A stretch of DNA of 64,000 nt from JACVRW01 sp963821275 (GCA_963821275.1 CAWGDF010000008.1:248001-312000); one strand, 5' to 3'. Positions 23,338 to 31,979 are shown, numbered from the stretch's first letter. Made by a program: numbers and translations. Notes: generated by a model not told the origin, from the letters alone.

Positions 23338-25605
23338 CTGAGCCTGCTGCGGCTACTGGCCGTCGCGGCCTGCCTGGGCGCGCTGCCGGCCGCCGACGCG
23401 GCCGCAAACGGGGCGGGCCTCACGGCCCGGGGGAGCGTCAAGGAGGCGTACGTGCTGGGAGCCAAGCCGGGCCAGCGGCTGGTGCTGAAGGACGCGAGCG
23501 GCCGCGTGCTCCGTACCGGCCGGGCGGACCGCTTCGGCAGCAAGGTCTTTCGCCGGCTCGCACCGGGCCCGGGCTACACCGTGCATCGCCGGACCGGCCG
23601 CAGCCGTCGCTTCCGGGTGCTGCGTCCCGGCGAGAACCCCCGCCGCGGCTTCTACCAGCGGACCGAGCTGAAGCAAGGTCTCAACTACGTGACGGTGCGC
23701 GACGGAGTGGAGTTGGCGATGACCGTGCGGCTCCCCGAGGGCAAGACGCTCGCCGACGGCCCGTTCCCGACCTTCATCGAGTACTCGGGCTACCAGATCG
23801 CCGCGCCGGGCAACCTGCTGAGCTCGATCGTCAGCGGGGGAGGCGGGCCGCCCAACCCGCTCGTTCCCGCCACCGCCACCGCGGTGGGCTCGGCGATCGG
23901 GCCGCTGCTGGGCTTCGCGGTGGTGAGCGTCCAGATGCGCGGCTCCGGCTGCTCCGGCGGGGCGTTCGACCTCTTCGGCTATCCCACCACCTACGACGGC
24001 TACGACGCCGTCGAGACCGTCGCCGCCCAGGACTGGGTGCGGGGCCGGAAGGTCGGCATGGCCGGGGTCTCGTTCTCGGGCATCACCCAGCTGTTCACCG
24101 CGGGGACCCGGCCCCCGCACCTCGCGGCCGTGGCCCCGCTGTCGGTGACCGACGATCTCTACAACGGCACGGGCTACCCGGGTGGCATCTTCAACAACGG
24201 CTTTGCCAAGACCTGGGGCAAGGACCGGATGGAGGATGCCCGCCCCGCGCCACGTGGGGGCCAGCCCTATGCCCGGGCGCTCGTCCGGCGCGGCGACCGC
24301 CACTGCGCCGACAACCAGCGGCTGCGCCTGCAGACCCCGAACCTCATCGAGGAGCAGAAGCGGACCCCGTACCGCGCCCCCGTCTTCTTTGCGGAGCGGT
24401 CGCCGGGCCGCTGGCTGAGCCGGGCGGCCCGGGTGCCGATCTTCCTCGTGGGCCAGTTCCAGGACGAGCAGACCGGAGGCCACTTTCCGAACGCCCTCTC
24501 GGCCCTGAACGGCAGGCCCCGGGTGTGGCTCTCGATGCAGAACGGCGTTCACGTGGACTCCCTCGGGCCGAGCACCATCACCCGCTGGGCGGAGTTCCTG
24601 AAGCTCTACGTGGCCAACGAGGTGCCGAGGATCCCTCCGCTGGTCCTGGCCCTCAGCGGCGAGCTGTACCGCTTCCTGGCGGACGCGGGCGCCGCGCCGG
24701 TCCAGCAGTCGCGGCTCGCCGGCCTGCCCAGCGCGGCCGCCGCCAGGGCCGTGTTCGAGCGCGACCCGCGGGTCCGCCTGTTGATGGACAACGGCGCCGG
24801 CCCGCAGGGACCGGGCTCGATCGGCGCGACCTGGGAGCTCGAGTACAGCGCGTGGCCCCCGAAGCAGGTCCGGCCCGGGCGGTACTACCTGCGCGCGAAG
24901 GGCGCGCTCGGCAGGAGGCCCGCGAACAAGAGCGCAGCGCGCTACCGGCCCGACCCGCGCGCCCGGCCGGAGCAGACCCTCGCGGGCGAGGGCGAGGAGG
25001 ACGCCTGGAAGGCTCAGCCGCCCTACGACTGGGCGCCGATCGCGGCCCGAAAGGGTCTGGGCTTCGTCTCGTCGCCGCTCACGCGCGACCTCGTGGTCGC
25101 CGGACCGTCGAGCCTCGACCTCTACCTCAAGTCGTCTGCCCGCGACACCGACCTCCAGGTCACCCTGAGCGAGGTCCGCCCCGACGGCAACGAGACCTAC
25201 GTCCAGAACGGCTGGCTGCGTGCCTCGCAGCGCAAGCTGGACCCCAGCCGCTCCACCGTCCTCAACCCGTATCCCACCCACCTCAAAAGCGACGCCGCCC
25301 CGCTGCCCCGCGGACGCTACGCCCTGGTCCGCGTGCCGCTCTTCCCGGTGGCCCACGCCTTCCGAGCCGGGTCGCGCGTGCGGGTGACGATCGAGGCTCC
25401 CGGCGGGGATCGCCCGCGCTGGGACTTCGACACCATCGACCGGGGCCGCACACAGAACACGATCGCGTTGGGCGGCGCCCGGGCCTCCAGCCTCGTGCTG
25501 CCGGTTGTCCGCGGCGCGACCGCAAGGGGCACACCGCTGCCGGCGCCCACCGCGTTGCGGGGCCAGCCCAGCCGGGCCTACTCGCCGGCGTCGAACGGGG
25601 GCTGA
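23338..25605 (+). CDS. Secreted CocE/NonD-family (X-Pro dipeptidyl-peptidase-like) hydrolase
   Basis: The protein has an alpha/beta hydrolase core with the nucleophile elbow G-V-S-F-S-G, preceded by the oxyanion-type Y-S-G-Y and R-G-S-G-C-S-G-G, and a C-terminal jelly-roll (PepX_C) domain. Substrates could be esters or N-terminal X-Pro peptides. The first GTG in frame (23452) leaves it without an export signal, yet the frame upstream encodes a typical signal peptide (S-L-L-R-L-L-A-V-A-A-C-L-G-A-L-P-A-A-D-A). The only usable start for it is CTG 23338, with no ribosome site; an indel at the 5' end is an alternative. About 755 residues with the signal, 717 without. Confidence 0.82.
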   Translation: MSLLRLLAVAACLGALPAADAAANGAGLTARGSVKEAYVLGAKPGQRLVLKDASGRVLRTGRADRFGSKVFRRLAPGPGYTVHRRTGRSRRFRVLRPGENPRRGFYQRTELKQGLNYVTVRDGVELAMTVRLPEGKTLADGPFPTFIEYSGYQIAAPGNLLSSIVSGGGGPPNPLVPATATAVGSAIGPLLGFAVVSVQMRGSGCSGGAFDLFGYPTTYDGYDAVETVAAQDWVRGRKVGMAGVSFSGITQLFTAGTRPPHLAAVAPLSVTDDLYNGTGYPGGIFNNGFAKTWGKDRMEDARPAPRGGQPYARALVRRGDRHCADNQRLRLQTPNLIEEQKRTPYRAPVFFAERSPGRWLSRAARVPIFLVGQFQDEQTGGHFPNALSALNGRPRVWLSMQNGVHVDSLGPSTITRWAEFLKLYVANEVPRIPPLVLALSGELYRFLADAGAAPVQQSRLAGLPSAAAARAVFERDPRVRLLMDNGAGPQGPGSIGATWELEYSAWPPKQVRPGRYYLRAKGALGRRPANKSAARYRPDPRARPEQTLAGEGEEDAWKAQPPYDWAPIAARKGLGFVSSPLTRDLVVAGPSSLDLYLKSSARDTDLQVTLSEVRPDGNETYVQNGWLRASQRKLDPSRSTVLNPYPTHLKSDAAPLPRGRYALVRVPLFPVAHAFRAGSRVRVTIEAPGGDRPRWDFDTIDRGRTQNTIALGGARASSLVLPVVRGATARGTPLPAPTALRGQPSRAYSPASNGG

Positions 25606-26258
25606 CCGAGGCCGAGGGCCTCGGCGACCTCGGGATCGGCCAGCGAGGCGGCTGCCAGCGAAGCGCCCTCCAGCCGGGTGCCGGCGAGGTAGGGCACGGC
25701 GATCACGAACAGGCCGGCGGCGCGGGCCGAGGCCACGCCGGGTGCCGAGTCCTCCAGGGCGGCCGAGCGGTGGGGGCGGGCCCCCAGCGCCGCGCAGGCC
25801 GCGAGGTACAGGTCCGGCGCGGGCTTCGGCCGGGCTACGTCGTCTGCGGTGACGACTGCGTGGAAGTGGCCGTCGCCCAGGCCCGCACCGCCGAGCACAC
25901 GCTCGACGAACTCCCGCGACGAGTTCGAGGCCACGGCCAGGGGCGTGCCGGCCGCGCGCAGGGCCGACACGAGCTCGAGGGCGCCGGGGCGCGGAGGCGC
26001 TCCCTCCAGCGCCTCGACCATCACCAGCTCGTGCAGCTCTTCCATCAGCTCTTCACCGGCGCCGGGCCGGTCGAGCATCTCCTCGAGCATCCCCGCCGCG
26101 GTGGTGCGCGACGAGCCCAGGAGCGTGCGCTTGTGCTCGGTCCCGAACACGCGGCCCCGGCGCTGGAACAGAGTGTGCTCGGCCCGCGTCCAGGCCTCCT
26201 CGGTGTCGAGGAGCAGGCCGTCGTTGTCGAACACGACTGCGTCGAAGCGGGCGGGCAT
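25578..26258 (-). CDS. HAD-superfamily phosphatase (beta-phosphoglucomutase/Gph type)
   Basis: The 226-residue protein begins with the HAD motif I V-F-D-N-D-G-L-L-L-D-T-E (Asn replaces the usual first-position hydrophobic; D-x-D is kept), has motif II A-S-N-S-S, motif III K-P-A-P-D and motif IV E-D-S-A-P-G. A helical cap lies between motifs I and II. It should dephosphorylate or isomerise a small sugar phosphate. Its ATG overlaps the stop of the ACAD-like gene, and its end overlaps the convergent CocE gene by 28 nt. Confidence 0.85.
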   Translation of the reverse strand: MPARFDAVVFDNDGLLLDTEEAWTRAEHTLFQRRGRVFGTEHKRTLLGSSRTTAAGMLEEMLDRPGAGEELMEELHELVMVEALEGAPPRPGALELVSALRAAGTPLAVASNSSREFVERVLGGAGLGDGHFHAVVTADDVARPKPAPDLYLAACAALGARPHRSAALEDSAPGVASARAAGLFVIAVPYLAGTRLEGASLAAASLADPEVAEALGLGQPPFDAGE

Positions 26259-27385
26259 CAGAGCTGCGACGTGTCGGTGGGCAGTCCCAGCAGCACGCGG
26301 CCGCTGAGCTCCCAGGTGGCCGGGCTGACCAGCATGTGCTGTGTCGCCGCGTGCACGTCGCGGAAGCGGCGCTGCAGGGGGCTCGTCTCGTAGAGCGAGG
26401 ACCCGCCGCCGAGGTCGTAGGCCGTGTCGACGACCTGCCGCGCAGCGCGGGTGGCGTGGGTCGCGGCCAGGCGCAGCGAGGCCCGTGAGGCGACATCGAT
26501 CTCGCCGCTGCCGCACGCGACCTCCCAGGCGGCGTCGAGCTCGCCGAACAGCAGCGACCGGGCGGCGCGCAGAGCGGCCTCGGCGCGCGCGACGTCGGCC
26601 TGGGTGGCGGGCCGCTCGGCGAGCAGGCGCGTGCTGCCCTCGGGCTGCTTGACCGCGGCAAGTTCCTCCAGGTCGCGCAGCGCGGCACGGGCGACTCCCA
26701 GCGCGACCCCCGCGATCGACAGCGCCAGCAGCCCGAAGAGCGGAAAGGCATACAGCGGGCCCTCGGCGCGGGGGTGGGCTCCGATCACCGACACGACCCG
26801 CTCGGCCGGCACGGCCAGGTCGTGAACCACGATGTCGTGGCTGCCCGTGGCCCGCAGGCCGGACACGGCCCAGGTGTCCACGACCTCGGCCTGCTCGCGC
26901 GGGAAGAGCGCCAGCCGCGCCTCGCCGGACTCGAGCAGGCAGCCTCCCAGCAGCCAGTCGCAGAACGTGCTTCCGCTGCCCCAGGCCCAGCGGCCGCTGA
27001 GAGCGAGCCCGTCGTCCGTGGGGACCGCCCGGCCGCGCGGAGCGAAGGCGCCGCCGACGGCGATCCCCGGGGAGCCGAAGATCTCGGCGGCCGGCTCCTG
27101 GTCCATGAAGGCGGCCACCAGCCCGCTGGTGGCGGTCACCGCCAGCACCCAGCCCGCGCTGGCGTCGGCCTGGGCCAGGGTCTCCACCGCCTCGACCAGC
27201 CCGCGGGCCGGGGCCTCGGCCCCGCCGAGCGAGCCCGGGACGCAGAGGCGGAAGATGTCGGCCTCCCGCAGGGCGGACACCAGCGGCTGCGTGAGCCCGC
27301 GCTCCGACTCGGCGCGCCCGGCCTCCCGGGCCGCGACCGGGGCAATGGACCGTGCAACCTCGGCCGTCACGGCGGTGGCGCTCAC
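26258..27385 (-). CDS. Acyl-CoA-dehydrogenase-fold flavin monooxygenase-like protein
   Basis: The 375-residue protein has the ACAD fold: R-L-C-V-P-G-S-L-G-G near 46-55, S-A-G-W-V-L near 76-81, G-R-W-A-W-G-S-G near 131-138 and S-G-L-R-A-T-G-S-H-D near 174-183. The C-terminal Q-R-R-F-R-D-V-H-A-A-T-Q-H is typical of HsaA/DszC-type (group D) flavin-dependent monooxygenases rather than true acyl-CoA dehydrogenases, which carry a catalytic Glu I cannot locate. It would need a separate flavin reductase. GTG start, with TAGCCT 7 nt upstream; divergent from folP. Confidence 0.78.
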   Translation of the reverse strand: MSATAVTAEVARSIAPVAAREAGRAESERGLTQPLVSALREADIFRLCVPGSLGGAEAPARGLVEAVETLAQADASAGWVLAVTATSGLVAAFMDQEPAAEIFGSPGIAVGGAFAPRGRAVPTDDGLALSGRWAWGSGSTFCDWLLGGCLLESGEARLALFPREQAEVVDTWAVSGLRATGSHDIVVHDLAVPAERVVSVIGAHPRAEGPLYAFPLFGLLALSIAGVALGVARAALRDLEELAAVKQPEGSTRLLAERPATQADVARAEAALRAARSLLFGELDAAWEVACGSGEIDVASRASLRLAATHATRAARQVVDTAYDLGGGSSLYETSPLQRRFRDVHAATQHMLVSPATWELSGRVLLGLPTDTSQL

Positions 27386-27391
27386 CCCTCG

Positions 27392-27398
27392 TAGGCTA
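27392..27398. promoter_or_regulatory. Symmetric divergent -10 box between monooxygenase-like gene and folP
   Basis: The heptamer TAGGCTA reads TAGCCT on the minus strand (7 nt before GTG 27385, leaderless) and TAGGCT on the plus strand (14 nt before folP GTG 27412, a very short leader). The start codons are only 26 bp apart. Confidence 0.5.
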
Positions 27399-27411
27399 GA
27401 AACTCACCTCG

Positions 27412-28209
27412 GTGGCCGCCCCTCTCGTCATGGGCATCGTGAACGTGACGCCCGATTCCTTCTCGGACGCCGGGCTCTTCCTCGATGCGGACGCGGCCAC
27501 CGAGCACGGCCTCGCGCTTGCCGCGGAGGGCGCCGACCTCCTCGATGTGGGCGGCGAGTCCACGCGGCCCGGCGCGGCGCCGGTGGACGAGGCGGAGGAG
27601 CTGCGGCGCGTGCTGCCGGTGTGTGAGCGCCTGGCCGCGGCCGGGCTGCGGGTGTCGATCGACACCGCGAAGCTCGGCGTGGCCCGGGCGGCGCTCGACG
27701 CGGGCGCCGTGCTGGTCAACGACGTCTCGGCCTTTCGCTCCGCGCCGGACCTGGCGGGCCTCGTGGCCGACCGCGGGGTGGGCTGCTGCCTCATGCACAT
27801 GCTCGGCGAGCCCCGCACGATGCAGGCCGACCCGCGCTACGAGGACGTGGTCTTCGAGGTTCGCGCCTTCCTCGAGGAGCGGCTGGCCTTCGCGCTGGCC
27901 GAGGGGATCTCCGAGCAGCGCGTCTGGCTCGATCCGGGCATCGGATTCGGAAAGACCGTGGCCCACAACCTGGAGCTCCTGCGCCGTCTCGACGAGATCG
28001 TGGCCATCGGGCGCCCGGTGGTCATCGGCACCTCGCGCAAGTCGTTCCTGGGTGCCCTGACCGGCGGTCGCGCGGAGCACGAGCGGCTGCCCGGGACGAT
28101 CGCGACGAACGTGCTCGCCTACGAGCGCGGGGCGCGCGTCTTCAGGGTGCACGACGTCGCTCCCGTCGCCGATGCGCTTGCGGTGGCCGCTGCTACGGTC
28201 AGCCCGTGA
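27412..28209 (+). CDS. folP: Dihydropteroate synthase
   Basis: FolP joins p-aminobenzoate to dihydropterin pyrophosphate, the sulfonamide target. The 265-residue TIM barrel shows M-G-I-V-N-V-T-P-D-S-F-S-D near 7-19, D-V-G-G-E-S-T-R-P-G near 45-54, N-D-V-S near 103-106, D-P-G-I-G-F-G-K-T near 178-186 and G-T-S-R-K-S-F-L-G near 208-216. It leads folP-folB-folK, each overlapping the next by 4 nt. GTG start. Confidence 0.95.
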   Translation: MAAPLVMGIVNVTPDSFSDAGLFLDADAATEHGLALAAEGADLLDVGGESTRPGAAPVDEAEELRRVLPVCERLAAAGLRVSIDTAKLGVARAALDAGAVLVNDVSAFRSAPDLAGLVADRGVGCCLMHMLGEPRTMQADPRYEDVVFEVRAFLEERLAFALAEGISEQRVWLDPGIGFGKTVAHNLELLRRLDEIVAIGRPVVIGTSRKSFLGALTGGRAEHERLPGTIATNVLAYERGARVFRVHDVAPVADALAVAAATVSP

Positions 28210-28649
28210 GCTGGGAGAAAGAGCACGAGGACGAGTTCGACGACGAGCCGGACGACGAGGAGCTCGAGGACGACCGCGCCGCGGCGTCCCCCGCGGTCAC
28301 GGTCGAGATCAGCGGCCTTTCGCTCTACACGCGTCACGGGGTGACCGAGGCGGAGCGCGAGCTGGGACAGCGCCTGCTGTTCGACGTCTCCTTCGAGCTC
28401 GACGACTGCGACGCCACGGTGACCGACCGGGTGGAGGACACCGTCGACTACGCGCAGGCCTGCGAGCAGATCGCCCTCGCCGCCCAGGAGCGCTCCTACA
28501 AGACGCTCGAGCGGCTGTGCAGCGCGGTGGCCGACCGGCTGATGGACCGGATGGGCGCGGAGTCGGTGCGGGTGAAGGCCACGAAGCCCGAGCCCCCGAT
28601 CCCGCTGCCCGTGGACGAGGTGTCGGTGGAGGTCTGGAAGGAGGCTTGA
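28206..28649 (+). CDS. folB: Dihydroneopterin aldolase with acidic N-terminal tail
   Basis: FolB converts dihydroneopterin to hydroxymethyldihydropterin and glycolaldehyde. The core (about 33-147) has Y-T-R-H-G-V-T-E-A-E, L-L-F-D-V-S-F-E-L and Y-K-T-L-E-R-L with the catalytic Lys. Residues 1-27 form an unusual tail of mostly Asp and Glu, absent from typical 120-residue FolB proteins; no later in-frame start fits the operon overlap. GTG start overlaps the folP stop. Confidence 0.92.
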   Translation: MSWEKEHEDEFDDEPDDEELEDDRAAASPAVTVEISGLSLYTRHGVTEAERELGQRLLFDVSFELDDCDATVTDRVEDTVDYAQACEQIALAAQERSYKTLERLCSAVADRLMDRMGAESVRVKATKPEPPIPLPVDEVSVEVWKEA

Positions 28650-29131
28650 CCGGCTACCTCGGCCTCGGCTCGAACGAGGGCGACCGGCTGGCGAGTCTGC
28701 GGGCGGCGCGGGACGCGCTCGCGGCCCACGGGGTGCGCGTCAGCGCCGCCTCCTCGGTGTACGAGACCGCGCCCCAGGGCGAGGTCACCGACCAGGCCGA
28801 CTTCCTGAACGCCTGCCTGCGGATCGAGACCGGGCTGGGTCCCGACGAGCTGCTCGACGCCTGCAAGGCGGTGGAGTGCGCGCTGGGCCGGGAGGCCGGC
28901 GGACCGCGGCACGGACCGCGTCCGATCGACGTCGACGTGCTGCTGCTGGGCGACCTCGAGCTGCACTCCGAGCGGCTGACCCTGCCCCATCCCGAGGTCA
29001 CCAGCCGGCGTTTCGTGCTCGAGCCGCTGCTGGAGCTCGACCCCGGGCTGCGGCTTCCCGACGGGACGGAGCTGGCGGGGGCGCTCGCGGCGGTGTCGGA
29101 TCAGCCGGTTCGGTGCTGGGGACCCCTTTGA
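28646..29131 (+). CDS. folK: 2-amino-4-hydroxy-6-hydroxymethyldihydropteridine pyrophosphokinase
   Basis: FolK transfers pyrophosphate from ATP to hydroxymethyldihydropterin, supplying FolP. The 161-residue protein has L-G-L-G-S-N-E-G-D near 5-13, Y-E-T-A-P near 38-42 and H-G-P-R-P-I-D-V-D-V-L-L near 90-101, the family signature. The start is TTG overlapping the folB stop (TTGA); it gives the standard N-terminus, while GGAGG stands very close, so initiation may depend on coupling. Confidence 0.94.
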   Translation: MTGYLGLGSNEGDRLASLRAARDALAAHGVRVSAASSVYETAPQGEVTDQADFLNACLRIETGLGPDELLDACKAVECALGREAGGPRHGPRPIDVDVLLLGDLELHSERLTLPHPEVTSRRFVLEPLLELDPGLRLPDGTELAGALAAVSDQPVRCWGPL

Positions 29132-29134
29132 CAA

Positions 29135-29169
29135 TCCGCGCGCAGCCGGCCGAGCCGGCTGCTTGCGGC
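29135..29169 (+). repeat. Intergenic hairpin repeat, copy A
   Basis: This 35-nt sequence recurs exactly at 51275-51309 and, as a 25-nt inverted match, at 46710-46734. It folds into a 9-bp stem (arm GCAGCCGGC, loop CGA) plus an outer CCGC/GCGG stem across a 2x2 internal loop. Copy A starts 4 nt after the folK stop. It behaves like a REP-type element or a hairpin terminator. Confidence 0.7.
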
Positions 29170-29243
29170 CAGGCACCCCCCGCTTGGGGGGTCCGGCGCC
29201 CTCCGCGGTTCACGCCTGCTGCCCACGCGGGCACGCTTGTGAC

Positions 29244-29469
29244 ATGCAGGCCATGCTCGAGCTCGCCAGCTTCCGCGGGGACGACGACCCGTCGCTGGTG
29301 GCCGCCGCCCTCGCCTGCCGGAGCGTGCCTGTCCGGCGACGTCGAGTGGTCGCTCCAGGTGGACGATTTCGACGGCCAGGTCGAGTGCCGCTGCCGCGAC
29401 TGCGGCTACACGCGTGTGGTCTCGCTCACCTCGGAGCAGACGCTGCGCCTCTCGCTGCAGGATTCCTGA
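29244..29469 (+). pseudogene. Frameshifted small zinc-ribbon-like protein
   Basis: The ATG frame reads 27 sensible residues to A-L-A-C-R-S and then turns to Arg-rich nonsense, while the next frame continues with C-L-S-G-D-V-E-W and ends E-C-R-C-R-D-C-G-Y-T-R-V-V. Removing the single G at 29325 joins them as A-C-R-S-C-L-S-G-D, restoring a CxxC that pairs with the later C-x-C-x2-C, as in a zinc ribbon. The repaired product is 74 residues. The clean repair favours a sequencing error or a very recent mutation. Function unknown. Confidence 0.65.
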
Positions 29470-29501
29470 CGCCTCCGCCGAGTAGCGTGTAGCGGCAGGA
29501 G

Positions 29502-30645
29502 ATGGCCGAGAGCCACACCCTGTCGCTGCGCACCGACGCGCTCGACGTGATCGTCGAGTTGCTCTCCGAGCTGGACACGTCGCCCGCCCCGGGACCGCCC
29601 GGGGGCGGCATCTACGACCGTCTCTGCGCCGCGCTGTGCCGGCTCGCCTCCATGGAGCGCGCCGGCCTGCTGCTCTACGACGAGGTGCGCCAGCTGGTGG
29701 TGCCGGTGGGCCGTCACGGGATGGACCCCGACCTGTTCACCGAGGTCTACGGCACCCTGGAGGAGACGCCGATCGCGCAGGTGGCCCTGGCCGAGGACCG
29801 CGTGGTGGAGGTGACCGGCGAGCTCGAGCGCTGGGTGCCCGCGCGCTACGCCGGCCTGGGCGGGGTGGAGACTCTCACCTGCACGCCGATCTCGGCCGCC
29901 GGGCGCTGGCTTGGCGTGATCTTCGCCGATCGGGCCGGCGCCCGCTTCGAGCTCAGCGACGAAGAGCGCCACGCGATGTGGACTCTGGGCAAGACCGCCG
30001 CGCTCGCGGCCAGCGTTCGGATTGCCAGCAAGCCAGCAGGCGCGGTCCCGGCTCCTGCAGTCGCGAATCGACCTCGCCCGCGAGATCCACGAACGCGTGG
30101 TGCAGCGGCTGTTCGGGGTCTCGCTGGTGCTGGGCTCCGAGCACGAGCTGGACGACGAGGCCCGGCGGCGCTGCAACGACGAGATGCACGCCGCCCTGGG
30201 CGACCTGCGCGATGCGCTCGCCCGGCCGCTCGCGCCTTCGGGCTTCGACACCGGAGCCACGCTGCGCGAGGAGCTGGCCCGGCTCGGCCGGCACTACAAG
30301 GACCTTCCCCTGGAGCTCGACTGGGAGGAGGGCGCCGAGCTGCCCGCGAAGCTCGAGTCGCTGGCCCAGTCGGTGCTGGCCGAGGCTCTCCGCAACGCTC
30401 ACAAGCATGCTCGGCCCTCGAGCGTGCGCGTTCATGTGTCCCAGGTGGACGGCACCTTCGTGCTCGAGGTGAGAAACGACGGGCTCGGAAAGGCGGGTGC
30501 GGAGTCGCGCGGCACAGGGATGGGCCTGCGCCTGGCCGCCGTCGAGGCGCTGCAGCGCGGCGGCGTGGTCGAGTTCGGCGCCGAAGACGGCGACGAGTGG
30601 CGCGTGCGGCTCGTGCTGCCCGCCGGCGAGAGCTCCGAGGGGTGA
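29502..30645 (+). pseudogene. Frameshifted GAF-domain histidine kinase (NarX/DegS class)
   Basis: Residues 1 to about 175 in the first frame form a GAF sensor domain (L-L-L-Y-D-E, T-L-T-C-T-P-I, G-V-I-F-A-D-R-A). The kinase half lies in the +1 frame: L-A-R-E-I-H-E-R-V-V-Q-R-L-F-G (HisKA_3, phospho-His in the first helix), then E-A-L-R-N-A-H-K-H-A and G-T-G-M-G-L-R-L (HATPase). The switch is at about 30025-30040 and needs removal of one base. A separate kinase starting at TTG 30022 is possible but leaves no sensible ribosome site. The stop overlaps the partner response regulator by 4 nt (GTGA). Confidence 0.75.
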
Positions 30646-31247
30646 GCCCGGAGCGCAACCTGCGCGTCCTCGTGGTCGACGACCACGACGTCGTGCACTG
30701 GGGCTTCCGTCTCCTGCTCACCGAGCAGCCCTGGGTCGAGCGCTGCCTGACCGCGACGAGCGTCAAGGAGGCGCTCGCGATGACCCGCCGCTACGAGCCG
30801 CACGTGGCCCTAGTGGACCTCTTCCTGGGCGAGGAGTCGGGCGCCGAGCTGTGCGAGGCGATCCGCCGCCAGTCACCGCGCACCCGCGTGCTCCTGATCT
30901 CGGGCGCGGGCTGGATCTCACCCCAGGCAGCCAAGGCCGCGGGCGCCGCCGGCTTCGTGTCGAAGGACTGGCCTGCCCACGACGTGGCCATGGCCGTGCG
31001 CAAGGTGGGCCGGGGCATGACCGTCTTCGCGCCGCGGGCCGAGCAGCCCTCCGCGCCGCTCTCCGAGCGGGAGCGGGAGGTGCTCTCGCTGATGGCCTCG
31101 GGCGCCACCAACAAGGAGATCGCCGAGCGGCTCTTTCTCTCTCCCCACACCGTCAAGGAGCACACCAGCGCGCTCTATCGCAAGCTCGGGGTGCGTAACC
31201 GGGCCGAGGCGGTGCAGCGGGCCGAGCGGCTGGGATTGACGGCCTGA
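30642..31247 (+). CDS. NarL/FixJ-family response regulator
   Basis: The 201-residue protein has a receiver domain (V-V-D-D-H-D near 11-16, phosphoacceptor Asp59 in A-L-V-D-L-F, late conserved Lys in F-V-S-K-D) and a LuxR-type HTH (L-S-E-R-E-R-E-V-L-S-L-M-A, K-E-I-A-E-R-L-F-L-S, T-V-K-E-H-T). It is the cognate regulator of the overlapping kinase. Targets are unknown. GTG start. Confidence 0.93.
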   Translation: MSPERNLRVLVVDDHDVVHWGFRLLLTEQPWVERCLTATSVKEALAMTRRYEPHVALVDLFLGEESGAELCEAIRRQSPRTRVLLISGAGWISPQAAKAAGAAGFVSKDWPAHDVAMAVRKVGRGMTVFAPRAEQPSAPLSEREREVLSLMASGATNKEIAERLFLSPHTVKEHTSALYRKLGVRNRAEAVQRAERLGLTA

Positions 31248-31253
31248 ACCGGC

Positions 31254-31871
31254 CTAGACCCGCGGGCGCTCGTCCACGCGCCCGATCCACGCGGCGAGCC
31301 GCGGGTGGCTGCCGTCGAGCCGCTGGTGTTCGTGGAGGATCGCGTGAAAGCGCTCGTCGTCCGCCGGCTCCGGCGGCAGCTCGGCGTACTTGAGGAAGGG
31401 AAAGGCGGCGCAGTCGGCGGCCGAGAAGTCGCCGAACATATGGTCGCGCCCGTCCAGGAGGTTCTCGAAGACGTCCAGCCAGCCCCGCATTCGCGCCGAC
31501 TCGGCGGCGATGCGCTCCCGGTCGGGCTCGGGCTGCTCGAGCTCCTCCTCGATCGTGTTCGGGGCCGTCTTCCAGACCTCGTTGAACCACTCCAGGAACA
31601 CGTCGAGCTCCGCTCGGCGCGCCGAGTCGGCAAAAAACAGGGGTGGCTCGGGGTAGCGACGCTCGAGGTGACGGAGGATCGCGGTCGAATCGGCCACCAC
31701 CTCGCCGCCGTCTGTGACAACCGGCACAAGGCCTTGGCCGCTCACCTCGATCACCGGTGAGCGGTCGGCGTAGTCGATGACCACAGATTCGGCCTCGAGG
31801 CCCTTGTAGGCCAGGGCCAGCGCCACCCGCTCGACGTTGGTGGAAAAGGGCGCGCGGTAGAGCCGAATCAC
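31254..31871 (-). CDS. Glutathione S-transferase-like protein
   Basis: The 205-residue protein has the thioredoxin-like GST N-domain (R-L-Y-R-A-P-F-S-T-N-V-E-R-V-A near 3-17, G-L-V-P-V-V near 49-54, D-S-T-A-I-L-R-H-L near 64-72) and an all-helical C-domain. In actinobacteria, which usually use mycothiol, GST-fold proteins often have other thiol or unknown substrates. GTG start is chosen as the only start near the domain boundary. It converges on the response regulator and is divergent from fabD. Confidence 0.8.
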   Translation of the reverse strand: MIRLYRAPFSTNVERVALALAYKGLEAESVVIDYADRSPVIEVSGQGLVPVVTDGGEVVADSTAILRHLERRYPEPPLFFADSARRAELDVFLEWFNEVWKTAPNTIEEELEQPEPDRERIAAESARMRGWLDVFENLLDGRDHMFGDFSAADCAAFPFLKYAELPPEPADDERFHAILHEHQRLDGSHPRLAAWIGRVDERPRV

Positions 31872-31890
31872 CCTCTGGACTGTGCCATCC

Positions 31891-31951
31891 GGTGGGAAAA
31901 ATCGCCCACCGACCCCCCCGACCGGGGGGTACGCGGGCCGGCCGCGGTACC
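31891..31951. promoter_or_regulatory. Three consecutive inverted repeats upstream of fabD
   Basis: Between GST and fabD lie GGTGGG-N8-CCCACC (31891-31910), ACCCCCC-N5-GGGGGGT (31912-31930) and an imperfect 24-bp palindrome with GGTAC/GTACC ends (31928-31951). They are stacked just before the FAS-II operon and look like operator sites for a lipid-responsive regulator (inference). The fabD ATG is 28 nt further, with no good ribosome site. Confidence 0.5.
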
Positions 31952-31979
31952 ACGGGCCCCTCCGCGGAATAGTTGAAGC

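Noticed and set aside
23301..26393. 1030-residue plus-strand frame across the CocE gene
   Set aside because: It is low-complexity Arg/Pro/Gly sequence; the CocE frame holds the real domains.
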